DNA from: Thalassomonas haliotis
GTDB taxonomy: Bacteria > Pseudomonadota > Gammaproteobacteria > Enterobacterales > Alteromonadaceae
DNA: 64,000 bases
Direction of reading: 5' to 3'
Assembly (NCBI RefSeq): GCF_028657945.1
Contig: NZ_CP059693.1
Location: forward strand, 4,030,001-4,094,000
Made by a program: the position numbers and the translations under genes. The notes beneath the pieces were generated by a model. The model searched no databases. It worked only from the letters and a program-made list of their open reading frames with translations, and was not told the origin of the DNA. Each line of letters begins with the position of its first letter. Position 1 is the first letter of the stretch. Shown here piece by piece: positions 32,836 through 40,335 of this stretch.

Positions 32836-33285
32836 ATGAAATTGGATTTTCAGAAAATGTGGACTTGGCACCCAGCAAATAGGGGGATAATTGCACCCTG
32901 CACAACTGATGGAAAAAGCAACTTTGAAAATCAATGCGCAATAAGGATGAGCGAATGTTTTTCAAAAGTTGGCATTTCAACTGCGAGTTTTGATGGAGCG
33001 CGATGCTATCCTGGACACAACCATAACCAGTCTCATATCTTGAGAGCCGAAGAGCTAGCGAAGTGGATGAGAAACATGCAGCATATATTTGGAGAAGTTG
33101 AGATTAAAAGGGGGATTTCTTCATCATCATATAAAGATAAAGCTGGGATTTTATTTCTCCTCAATTTTTGGGGGGCAGGAAGTCAAGGCGATCATATTGA
33201 TTTATGGAATGGGTCAAGAATGACACGAGGTACACCGGAATACTTTAGTGCTGCGCAAGAAGTTTGGTTTTGGGAGGTGTCATGA
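32836..33285 (+). CDS. tae4: Tae4-type type VI secretion amidase effector
   Basis: A 149-aa protein with the Tae4 pattern: catalytic Cys34 in NQCAIRMSECFSK and His120 in GSQGDHIDLWNG, with an Asp two residues on. Tae4 enzymes cut peptidoglycan peptides (gamma-D-Glu to mDAP) in the periplasm of target bacteria after delivery by a type VI system. There is no signal peptide, as expected for a type VI cargo. It is coupled to its immunity gene (ATGA overlap at 33282-33285). No type VI structural genes are in the window. Confidence 0.88.
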   Translation: MKLDFQKMWTWHPANRGIIAPCTTDGKSNFENQCAIRMSECFSKVGISTASFDGARCYPGHNHNQSHILRAEELAKWMRNMQHIFGEVEIKRGISSSSYKDKAGILFLLNFWGAGSQGDHIDLWNGSRMTRGTPEYFSAAQEVWFWEVS

Positions 33286-33725
33286 TGTATAAGCTATTAA
33301 TTTCGTTTGTACTAGCTTCTGTTTCGGCTTTTGGCTGTGCTTCTACTGAACAGCATGAGACGTTAGAAATAATGGATATGAAAATTTTATTGAATACGAG
33401 TCAATGTACTATTAATTCTGGCTCTCAGAATTTATCCACCGGAACAGAAGCTAACTGTTTCTTCATAAAAGAAAATAATTCCAGCAAAATACGCACTAAA
33501 TATTACAAAGATATAGATTCTCATGTTGCTCTGATTGTCGGTAATTCTTTACCTAAAAACCGAGAATACCCGTTAACTATGCAACGAGATGACTGCGGCT
33601 CTACGATAAAAGCTTTAATTATCAATAAAAATGGCGTTAAGATCACTGAAAAGGAATTCACCAAAACCGTAACATGCGCAGGTGTGGGTAGCGACGAAAA
33701 AGAGTTTTATATTTTGTCACACTAA
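33282..33725 (+). CDS. tai4: Tai4-type periplasmic immunity protein
   Basis: A 147-aa protein starting inside the tae4 stop (ATGATG at 33282-33287), with GGGAGG upstream; the longer frame to 33264 is inside tae4. The N-terminus is a signal sequence (MYKLLISFVLASVSAFGCAS), possibly a weak lipobox at AFGC. The body contains four more Cys (TSQCTI, EANCFF, RDDCGS, VTCAG), likely two disulfides, as in periplasmic immunity proteins. It would protect its owner from Tae4. A 99-base copy of its middle is at 31243-31341. Confidence 0.8.
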   Translation: MMYKLLISFVLASVSAFGCASTEQHETLEIMDMKILLNTSQCTINSGSQNLSTGTEANCFFIKENNSSKIRTKYYKDIDSHVALIVGNSLPKNREYPLTMQRDDCGSTIKALIINKNGVKITEKEFTKTVTCAGVGSDEKEFYILSH

Positions 33726-33736
33726 GCTGCTAATCG

Positions 33737-33801
33737 GGTAAGGGCTGGTATCTAGCCAGCCCTTACCGCAACACCCTGTACGCAGAACCATACAGGGCGT
33801 T
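33737..33801 (+). terminator. double hairpin after tae4-tai4
   Basis: GGTAAGGGCTGG and CCAGCCCTTACC form a perfect 12-bp stem (33737-33767); AACACCCTGTA and TACAGGGCGTT form a second 11-bp stem (33770-33801) followed by TCATTT. The second is the better terminator. Confidence 0.65.
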
Positions 33802-33868
33802 TCATTTAGGATAGTGAAGCGCAATCCGACCATCACACAATGAGTAACCCCCTCAGATTTCAAATACG

Positions 33869-34135
33869 CTAACGAGAGCGCCTGGTTAATCCCCGGAGTT
33901 TTGCACTACGCCATGACCCTTTTCTAGTAATGGCACAGGAAACGGCAGCTTGTATCGGTACACCCAATTTTATCAAGTTTCTCACTTTCGTTCTCGGCTT
34001 GCGCCATTTTAACCAATAGGCCAACCTGTCCCAGTGTCTCATCCAGTGCTCTAACTCGACGCAGCACTGGTAAGCGTTGACTATACCAAAATAGTTTATC
34101 CAGCCGCATAGATACTGACTGAGCTTGTATGATTG
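33869..34135 (-). pseudogene. C-terminal remnant of a group II intron reverse transcriptase/maturase
   Basis: The minus strand reads SYKLSQYLCGWINYFGI, ELEHWMRHWDRLAYWLKWRK, PRTKVRNLIKLGV and AITRKGSWRSAKL, the maturase X/D domain end of group II intron proteins (L-x-G-W-x-x-Y-F; W-K/R-x-W-x-x-x-R-T-K). The reverse transcriptase fingers and palm are missing, and the frame is preceded by unrelated sequence from about 34136. It marks a dead intron insertion. Confidence 0.8.
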
Positions 34136-34242
34136 AAAGCAGTGTTGACCATATATGTCCCCAAAATATAAAAAATGCATGCTGGCACTTTATGCATCGT
34201 CGGTTTATAAATATAAGAAGCGGATAATGTAAAGGAAATACA

Positions 34243-34707
34243 ATGGCTAAATGCTACACCTCGGGAGACTTCAATAAATACTTCAATGAAAACATGCAAG
34301 CACTAGGCTTGCCTTTCCCTTCGACATTTTTTGATAGCTACAATGCGGCAATTGCACATGCCATGATTATGGTTGAAACATTGAAAACCTTAGGTAATGG
34401 GGCAACTGTTGCTGAATTGATTGGTGCTACTACAGGCTTGGAAAAATTAAAAGTTGCTGCTACGCTCGGTGCAGCTTCATATGTTGGTGCTATTATCGGG
34501 AGTATTGCGGTTGCAAGTGGACGATCACTGGGCTGTGGTTCACGAATATCTGATATGTTTGTTTTCTTACATCAAAACAAATTAGAGTTCGATGGTTGGC
34601 ATTCTTTTTATATTTATAATCCACAAGTATTAGATAAAAAACACACTTTCAGAAAAAGCTTTGGTCTCAGATCTAAAAATTCACCGGCTAGCTTCGAGTA
34701 CGCATGA
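34243..34707 (+). CDS. 154-aa unknown protein with a glycine-zipper helix, candidate membrane-acting effector
   Basis: ATG 34243 after AAAGGAAATACA. A polar start (MAKCYTSGDFNKYFNENMQ) is followed by two helices; the second (about residues 72-92, ATLGAASYVGAIIGSIAVASG) has Gly at regular spacing, a glycine zipper seen in pore-forming proteins. The tail (about 100-154) is soluble, with two Trp/Tyr-rich stretches and a basic end. There is no signal peptide. It overlaps a tiny two-helix membrane gene by four bases. The layout is like known effector-immunity pairs that target membranes, but no homology is recognised, so this is inference. Confidence 0.6.
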   Translation: MAKCYTSGDFNKYFNENMQALGLPFPSTFFDSYNAAIAHAMIMVETLKTLGNGATVAELIGATTGLEKLKVAATLGAASYVGAIIGSIAVASGRSLGCGSRISDMFVFLHQNKLEFDGWHSFYIYNPQVLDKKHTFRKSFGLRSKNSPASFEYA

Positions 34708-34901
34708 TGATAAAAAATATTCTTTTTCTAGCTGCTTGTGTAGGAATTGTTGCTTTGTCGTGGGGGGCTTATGCCTTCTTTGGAAAGTATGTTGTATCAA
34801 TCTTTCTGACAATAATTCTTATATCAATCATAGCTAAACCTGTAAAAAGCAAGTTTGGCAATAAAGAAAAGCCTAACAAAAGCATAAACTCAGACAGTTA
34901 A
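34704..34901 (+). CDS. 65-aa two-helix membrane protein, candidate immunity partner
   Basis: Starts at ATG 34704 inside the stop of the previous gene (ATGATGA). Two hydrophobic helices (NILFLAACVGIVALSWGAYAFF and YVVSIFLTIILISIIA) are joined by a short loop, with a basic Lys/Asn-rich tail. Size and placement fit an inner-membrane immunity protein for the gene before it. No family is recognised. Confidence 0.55.
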   Translation: MMIKNILFLAACVGIVALSWGAYAFFGKYVVSIFLTIILISIIAKPVKSKFGNKEKPNKSINSDS

Positions 34902-34920
34902 AAGCATTAACGACGGTAAA

Positions 34921-34950
34921 AGCCGGGCAAGCAATCTTTCTTGCCCGGCT
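34921..34950. terminator. terminator between the island and the amine oxidase
   Basis: AGCCGGGCAAG and CTTGCCCGGCT form a perfect 11-bp stem with an eight-base loop, between convergent genes ending at 34901 and 34980. Confidence 0.75.
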
Positions 34951-34979
34951 CTTGCCTGTAACCTGAAAACCTTTCTGAT

Positions 34980-36380
34980 TTAATTCCGCACCTCTTCAAG
35001 GATCTCGACAGCCGCCCGCTCTCCTGACAGGTAAGCGCCATGGACCGTAGACGGGTATTTGCTGTGGGTGGCTTCACCGGCAAAGAAGACCTTGCCCAAA
35101 ACCGGCGACGCCAGCTCTTCCCTCATTTCACTCGTCGCTCCCTTGGGAACATAGGAATATGAGCCATAACTAAAAGGGTCTTGCGACCAGCGGGTAATAA
35201 GATGGCCGGTCGGCTCTGGAATATCCGCCCCGTAAAATTTGCGCAGCTCCGCCATGGCCAGGGACACGGTTTCATCATCGCTTAGCGCCTCTATCTCGGC
35301 GCCGTAACTGCCGACATTAAACGCCAGCAATACAGGTTTTTCGGTAACTTTACTCAGGTTAAGCCAATAACTCCAGTGCCCTTTTAGCTCGCTGGCCTGG
35401 GCAATGTTATCAACGCTGTTGTCCCAGAAAATTTCTGGGAAACGCAGATAAAGTTTGTTCATGACCCCCATGTCCAGCCCATGGATCGCCGCTTGCTTTT
35501 CCTCAGGCAAAGCCGGAATAAAGTCGATCACTTCTTTTTTCAGCACACCCAAAGGTACGGTAACCACCACATAATCGGCGCGGAACTCTCCCTGGCTGGT
35601 ACCAACAGTCACCTTGGCATTTTGGTAATTGATGCTTTGCACATAGGTATTTAATTGAATATCCAGCCCCTGGCCCAGACCGCTTACCAGGGCGTCGTAT
35701 CCTTGGGGAAAGAGCACGTCCGGCCCGTCAAAACTGTCGTTGTCAACAAGACCGGCTATGGTGACTTTGTCGGCATCGGCGGCAACTTCCTGCTCAATAT
35801 TGCTGTTAACCATATAATTAATTTCCACCTCGGTTAACCCTTCTAAATCACCACTTTCTCGGGCAGCTTCTACCGCATCCTGTATGGTGGCGTCGCTGTT
35901 AAAGGTGGCAAGCACCATACCATGGCCCATTACCGCCTCCTGGGCCGGTTCTATCTTGGCATCAATTTGCGTGTCGATATTGCCCTGGGCGTCATAGACA
36001 ACCCCGTTGTCGTAATCCCATTCCTGCAAAGGCTGGTTTAGCGATTGTGCCAGGGCATGGATGGGATTGCCCTGTATGCCGTGAATCCAGCTGGCGCCAA
36101 GGTCCAGGGCCTTGCCCCAGGAGCGGTCACTCCAGGTTCTGCCGCCGATGCGGTCCCGCCCTTCAAGCACAGTGACCTCAAGCCCGGCATCGCTAAGCTG
36201 TTTGGCGGCCTTGATGCCCGACATACCGGCGCCGATAACAATTACGCTTGCTACTGGCTCCTGGTTATTGTTGGCAGGATTTTCCGCCTGCCCGGACGAT
36301 TTACCGCCCGAGCCGCAACCGGGTAACACAGACAAAGCGGCCAGCATAAATAAAACTTTCGTTTTTCCTGATAAGGTCAT
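34980..36380 (-). CDS. flavin-containing amine oxidase, lipoprotein
   Basis: A 466-aa FAD enzyme of the monoamine/polyamine oxidase family. The N-terminus is a lipoprotein signal (MTLSGKTKVLFMLAALSVLPGCGSGG, lipobox LPGC), so it acts attached to a membrane outside the cytosol, which is unusual for this family. FAD binding is shown by SVIVIGAGMSGIKAAKQLSDAG, LEGRDRIGGRTWSD and the C-terminal GKVFFAGEATHSKYPSTVHGAYLSG. The amine substrate is unknown. It is divergent from the response-regulator gene. Confidence 0.88.
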   Translation of the reverse strand: MTLSGKTKVLFMLAALSVLPGCGSGGKSSGQAENPANNNQEPVASVIVIGAGMSGIKAAKQLSDAGLEVTVLEGRDRIGGRTWSDRSWGKALDLGASWIHGIQGNPIHALAQSLNQPLQEWDYDNGVVYDAQGNIDTQIDAKIEPAQEAVMGHGMVLATFNSDATIQDAVEAARESGDLEGLTEVEINYMVNSNIEQEVAADADKVTIAGLVDNDSFDGPDVLFPQGYDALVSGLGQGLDIQLNTYVQSINYQNAKVTVGTSQGEFRADYVVVTVPLGVLKKEVIDFIPALPEEKQAAIHGLDMGVMNKLYLRFPEIFWDNSVDNIAQASELKGHWSYWLNLSKVTEKPVLLAFNVGSYGAEIEALSDDETVSLAMAELRKFYGADIPEPTGHLITRWSQDPFSYGSYSYVPKGATSEMREELASPVLGKVFFAGEATHSKYPSTVHGAYLSGERAAVEILEEVRN

Positions 36381-36557
36381 ATTAACTCCACTGTTGATAT
36401 TCTCGTGAAAGCTAATTTACCAGTGTCAACCCTGAGTTTCCGTCAGCCCCTGTCGTCAATTGTCAGCTAATGTAACCGGCAGAAAAATTCCCTTTCGCCC
36501 AGTAACCAAAATGTCTATGATGATGAAAAACCAAGGTAAAGGTGCATATTGCCAGCA

Positions 36558-37256
36558 ATGACTCCAGAGAAAGCCGAGCAGCCCACAAGATTATTGATTG
36601 TTGAAGATGACCAACGTATCGCAAAATTATTGCAGCAGTTTTTACGCTCCGAGCATTTTGCGGTCGACTGGCTGCAAAGCGGCGAAGAGGCGGTGGACTA
36701 TATCCGCCAGACACCGCCGGATTTGGTGATCCTGGATTTGATGCTGCCGAAAATGGACGGGGTTGAAGTGTGCAGCGCCATCCGCCCCGATTTTGATAAA
36801 GGCATTTTAATGCTCACCGCCCATGAAGGGGATATTATCGAGGTTACCGCCTTAAATGCCGGGGTTGACGATTTCCTGTGTAAACCTGTGCGCACCCATG
36901 TATTACTGGCCCGGCTCAATGCCCTGCTCAGGCGCCAGTCAAAACCCCGGCAAAGTGTCATCCAAGTGCAGGATTTGCTGATTGACCAGGATAAAAGAGC
37001 CGTGTCCCGTAACGGGCAAAAGCTCCCCTTGGGGGAAGCCGAATTTGAATTGTTATGGCAGCTGGCAATACAGGCAGGCGCCATAGTCAAACGCGACGAC
37101 CTGTTCCACCTGCTGCGGGGCAAGGAATATGACGGCCTTGACCGCTCGATTGACATGCGGGTATCTAAGCTGAGAAAAAAGCTCTCTCAAGGAAACAGCC
37201 AGCTGGATTATATCCGCACCATAAGACAACTCGGTTATGTACTGGTTAAAGACTAA
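36558..37256 (+). CDS. OmpR-family response regulator
   Basis: A 232-aa regulator: receiver domain with the acidic pair EDD (residues 16-18), phosphoacceptor Asp60 in DLVILDLMLPKMDG, and Lys in FLCKPVR; then a winged helix (AVSRNGQKLPLGEAEFELLWQLA, DMRVSKLRKKLSQ, YIRTIRQLGYVLV). I started at ATG 36558; an in-frame TTG at 36549 sits five bases after AAGGTG and could be used instead. It precedes the sensor kinase by nine bases. Confidence 0.92.
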   Translation: MTPEKAEQPTRLLIVEDDQRIAKLLQQFLRSEHFAVDWLQSGEEAVDYIRQTPPDLVILDLMLPKMDGVEVCSAIRPDFDKGILMLTAHEGDIIEVTALNAGVDDFLCKPVRTHVLLARLNALLRRQSKPRQSVIQVQDLLIDQDKRAVSRNGQKLPLGEAEFELLWQLAIQAGAIVKRDDLFHLLRGKEYDGLDRSIDMRVSKLRKKLSQGNSQLDYIRTIRQLGYVLVKD

Positions 37257-37265
37257 GGCTTAATT

Positions 37266-38573
37266 ATGCGCACCCTTGCCGCCCTCTTATATTTACTGAT
37301 CGTCGGTTGCCTGCTGCTCGCCAGCTATGCCACCGACTCCCTGGTGGATGACTATTACCGGGAAGAGGTCAGCGAAGAATATCGCCAATACGGACAGCTG
37401 CTGACCTTGCTGATTGGCCGCGAGCTAAGCGCCGATCAATCCCATAACCAGCAAAGGCTGGCTTACTGGCGTAACTATTTGAGTGAAGAAATTGACAACA
37501 TTGAGCTCATGCCACTGCCGGCTAAAGCCGCCGGCAAGGGTGAGAGTTATGTCGATGTTATCGAGATCAGCGCGCAAACAGATCAGCTGGTGGTCGTCTC
37601 TCCCCTGCTGCAAGCCCCGCTGAAAGATAAGGCGCTGAAATATTATTTTGTCAGCAGCTTTTCCGACGAATACATAGGCGCCTATTACCTTGGCATTATT
37701 GCCATCTACTTTTTTCTCGCCCTGATCATTACCCTGATTTCCTGGGCCATGTATCGCTACCTAAGGCAAATATCCAAGGTTACCCGTGAACTTGCCGGCG
37801 GGAATTTCACTTCGCGCATGCCCCGCTACCGTATTCCTGCGCTGCAACAACTGAGCACAGATATCAACCATATGGCCACGGCGCTTGAGGATAAAACCCA
37901 GGAAAACATTATTCTCACCGGCGCTATCCACCATGAACTGAGGATCCCGGTTACCCGGCTGCGCCTGGCTTTGGATATCGCCTTACACGGCGGCTCCCGC
38001 CAAGAAATTGAAGCCTTGCTCCAGGGCATGGATGAAGATCTGGAAGAGCTATCGTCCCTGATGGAAGAAATACTCGCCATCTCCAGGCTCAGGCTAAACG
38101 CAGTGGAGATTGCCAAAGAAGCACTGTCTCTCGCCGATATTGCCGGACAAGTTGTCGGGCAAATGAACGAGCAAATCCCCCAACAGCGCCATACGGCGCT
38201 AAAGCTGACTTTCAAGACAGCAACAGACTTTTGTTTACAGGCCAACCCTACCCTGCTTGAGCGCGCCCTGTTTAATGTCATCAGCAACGGCGTCAAATAT
38301 TGCCAAAGCCGGGTGGATGTCGCCTTGAGCCGGGAAAAAGATCAAGTCATTTTATCGGTCGCCGACGATGGCCCCGGCATAGCAGAAGATGAAAGAGCGC
38401 GGATTGTAAAACCCTTTTACCGCACCGATAAAAGCCGCAACCGGGACACCGGGGGATTTGGCCTGGGACTGGCAATAGCCAATATGGTGGTCAAAGATAC
38501 CCATGGCTGGATAAGCATCACCGACAGTCCTCTTGGCGGCGCCCGGGTAAATATCCATTGGCGGGCCGAATAA
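37266..38573 (+). CDS. membrane sensor histidine kinase
   Basis: A 435-aa kinase partner of the regulator. There are two membrane helices (about 4-22 and 140-160) around a periplasmic sensor of about 115 residues, then a HAMP-like linker (RYLRQISKVTRELAGGNFTSRMPR), the phosphoacceptor His in GAIHHELRIPVTRLRLAL, N-box LLERALFNVISNGVKY, G1 SVADDGPGIAEDERARIVKPFYRTD and G2 GFGLGLAIANMVV. The ligand is unknown. The pair is one operon and is autophosphorylation-competent by sequence. Confidence 0.92.
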   Translation: MRTLAALLYLLIVGCLLLASYATDSLVDDYYREEVSEEYRQYGQLLTLLIGRELSADQSHNQQRLAYWRNYLSEEIDNIELMPLPAKAAGKGESYVDVIEISAQTDQLVVVSPLLQAPLKDKALKYYFVSSFSDEYIGAYYLGIIAIYFFLALIITLISWAMYRYLRQISKVTRELAGGNFTSRMPRYRIPALQQLSTDINHMATALEDKTQENIILTGAIHHELRIPVTRLRLALDIALHGGSRQEIEALLQGMDEDLEELSSLMEEILAISRLRLNAVEIAKEALSLADIAGQVVGQMNEQIPQQRHTALKLTFKTATDFCLQANPTLLERALFNVISNGVKYCQSRVDVALSREKDQVILSVADDGPGIAEDERARIVKPFYRTDKSRNRDTGGFGLGLAIANMVVKDTHGWISITDSPLGGARVNIHWRAE

Positions 38574-38632
38574 CGGCAAGCCGCGCTGCCCCCCAACATC
38601 AATGGTTTGCTTGCAGCGGTTAATACGGCACT

Positions 38633-38971
38633 TTATTCATTACGCTCACTGCGGTTTTGCATCACGATATCCGAGTCTTTTTGCGCGTAAAAATCTACCC
38701 TGAAACGGGTATTCTCGGTGAGAAATTCCACCTTGTGCCAGTATTCGGGAGGTGAGACGGCAAAGTCACCGGCTTGAATGATGATTTCCTGCTCGACTTC
38801 TCCCCGCCTGTCGGCAAAGCCGTAAAACTTCAGTTGTCCGCTGATAACACAAATTTTACCGTACACCCCGGCCCGGGTATTGTGCAGGTGCAGAAACATC
38901 TTAGGAACATTATCCGGGGTCATTTCTTGGGTGGATTTGTAATTGACATAATCATCTGGAATGGCTGACAT
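38633..38971 (-). CDS. DUF1971/TehB-N-like cupin protein
   Basis: A 112-aa small cupin from ATG 38971 (MSAIPDDYVNYKSTQEMTPD); the frame to 39004 would need a GTG and adds no motif. The DUF1971 pattern is visible: VPKMFLHLHNTRAGVYGKICVISGQLKFYGF, then EIIIQAGDFAVSPPEYWHKVEFLT. In TehB this domain precedes a methyltransferase acting on tellurite; here it stands alone. Its role is unknown. Confidence 0.75.
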   Translation of the reverse strand: MSAIPDDYVNYKSTQEMTPDNVPKMFLHLHNTRAGVYGKICVISGQLKFYGFADRRGEVEQEIIIQAGDFAVSPPEYWHKVEFLTENTRFRVDFYAQKDSDIVMQNRSERNE

Positions 38972-39118
38972 CTGAGTATCCGTTAGCAAAGTGCAAAGTT
39001 TCACTCAAGCTTACTCGCTATAACAGCGGGAGCAACCAAATTTTAGCCAAATCAAATTTTTTTCATTTTCAATAATTTTCAATAATTGAGGGGGAACGGC
39101 AAAGCCGGGCGTCAAGAC

Positions 39119-39649
39119 TTAGTCGGTTCTATTCGCTTCGTTATCGGCCTGGCTTTCCCGGATCACCAGGGTAGCGGCAAGCTTGTCATGCCAGCCCTGC
39201 TTTTTTTTGTCCCAGCCCACACACAGCATGCCATAGCCAAAAGGGATAATAGAGAGGAAATAGCCGAAATAACGCAGGATACATTGCCCCCTTGTCGGTT
39301 TGTTGCCGGTTTTGGCATCGACAATTTTTGCAGACACCAGCATTTTTCCCGGGGTGGCCTGCTTGTAGAGCCAAAAAGCAATCACCGCCACTACAGGAAA
39401 CACCCAGCTGATAACAAAGTCTGCCGGTCCGGCAACCAGTTGCTCAAATTCCAGATATTCTTTGCCGTACAAGGCCAGCAGCAAAGGCCAGCTGATCAGC
39501 ATCAGGATAACCGTATCGACTAAAGACGCCATCACCCTGGCCCAAAAACCGACATAGCAAATTTCCTGCTTATTGCCTGAGTCCTTGCTATCAGCTTGCT
39601 GCTCTCCACTAACACCGGCATCGTTATTGTTATTCATTTCACTGCTCAT
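39119..39649 (-). CDS. RDD-family membrane protein
   Basis: A 176-aa protein with a polar N-terminus and the RDD pattern: an Arg at the start of helix 1 (GFWARVMASLVDTVILMLI, with the Asp 8 residues on), a second helix (DFVISWVFPVVAVIAFWLY) and a final segment (RGQCILRYFGYFLSIIPFGYGMLCVGWDKKKQGWHDKLAATLVI) ending in the family GWHD motif. The function is unknown; members are often linked to transport or lipid modification. The ATG at 39649 is chosen over a TTG at 39661. Confidence 0.88.
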   Translation of the reverse strand: MSSEMNNNNDAGVSGEQQADSKDSGNKQEICYVGFWARVMASLVDTVILMLISWPLLLALYGKEYLEFEQLVAGPADFVISWVFPVVAVIAFWLYKQATPGKMLVSAKIVDAKTGNKPTRGQCILRYFGYFLSIIPFGYGMLCVGWDKKKQGWHDKLAATLVIRESQADNEANRTD

Positions 39650-39728
39650 AATTTTACTCAATTGTTGCTTGATGCTTAACCGGGCATATAAGAGTTAGCT
39701 CCATATATGCCCATGTAAACAAAGCGAG

Positions 39729-40049
39729 TTATTTTTTCTTCCATGTGCCTGAGCTGGTTTTAATATAATGGCCCTTGGCGGTTTCATTGATAAACTTTGC
39801 TCCCGCCAAAGCGGCAACATCGGCAACTGAAGTCTTATTTTTCTTGGCGATTGCTTTAAAATGCGCCAGGCGCTTTTTATTCACCGTCAGCATCAGGGCT
39901 TTCGCCTCACTGTTTTGTTTAACCAGCCCCAGGTAACCGTCGGCTTGCTCGCCAAGTAAACCTGCGCTTTTTGCATCACTTAAGGTTAAGGCATGGGCGG
40001 CAAAAGCCAGTAAGCAGGCCAAAGCGGCCGTGATTAATTTAATTTTCAT
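39729..40049 (-). CDS. ydbL: YdbL family protein (DUF1318)
   Basis: A 106-aa periplasmic protein with a signal peptide (MKIKLITAALACLLAFAAHA). The mature part has the YdbL features: SDAKSAGLLGEQADGYLGLV, VNKKRLAHFKAIAKKN, VAALAGAKFINETAKGHYIKTSSGTWKKK. It follows ynbE by eight bases and ydbH beyond it. In E. coli, YdbH with YnbE bridges the envelope for phospholipid transport, and YdbL assists. Confidence 0.9.
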   Translation of the reverse strand: MKIKLITAALACLLAFAAHALTLSDAKSAGLLGEQADGYLGLVKQNSEAKALMLTVNKKRLAHFKAIAKKNKTSVADVAALAGAKFINETAKGHYIKTSSGTWKKK

Positions 40050-40057
40050 ATTACCCC

Positions 40058-40237
40058 CTAAAATAATTCGTCGTCATTGATAATTTTATCTAACTCTTTA
40101 TCCACCTTGATGCGGATTTCATGTTCTATCTTTACATTCAGGTTTATGGTAACCGGCTTGTCTGCCGCTACCTGCACCGTAGGGGTACAGCCAAACAGCA
40201 GCAGGGCTATTATCAGGGCCGATAATTTCATTTTCAT
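40058..40237 (-). CDS. ynbE: YnbE family lipoprotein
   Basis: A 59-aa lipoprotein from ATG 40237, with AAGGAG seven bases upstream. The N-terminal signal MKMKLSALIIALLLFGCTPT ends in lipobox LFGC; the mature part is short and charged (EHEIRIKVDKELDKIINDDELF). Its place between ydbH and ydbL and its size match YnbE, the outer-membrane partner of YdbH. Confidence 0.88.
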   Translation of the reverse strand: MKMKLSALIIALLLFGCTPTVQVAADKPVTINLNVKIEHEIRIKVDKELDKIINDDELF

Positions 40238-40335
40238 GGTTTACTCCTTCAGCTTTATCTTTTTGATAATTTCTTCGTTTAAAACTTTTGTACTTTACCA
40301 TCTGCCAGGTGTGCTATGTGTTTGTTATTTACTTT

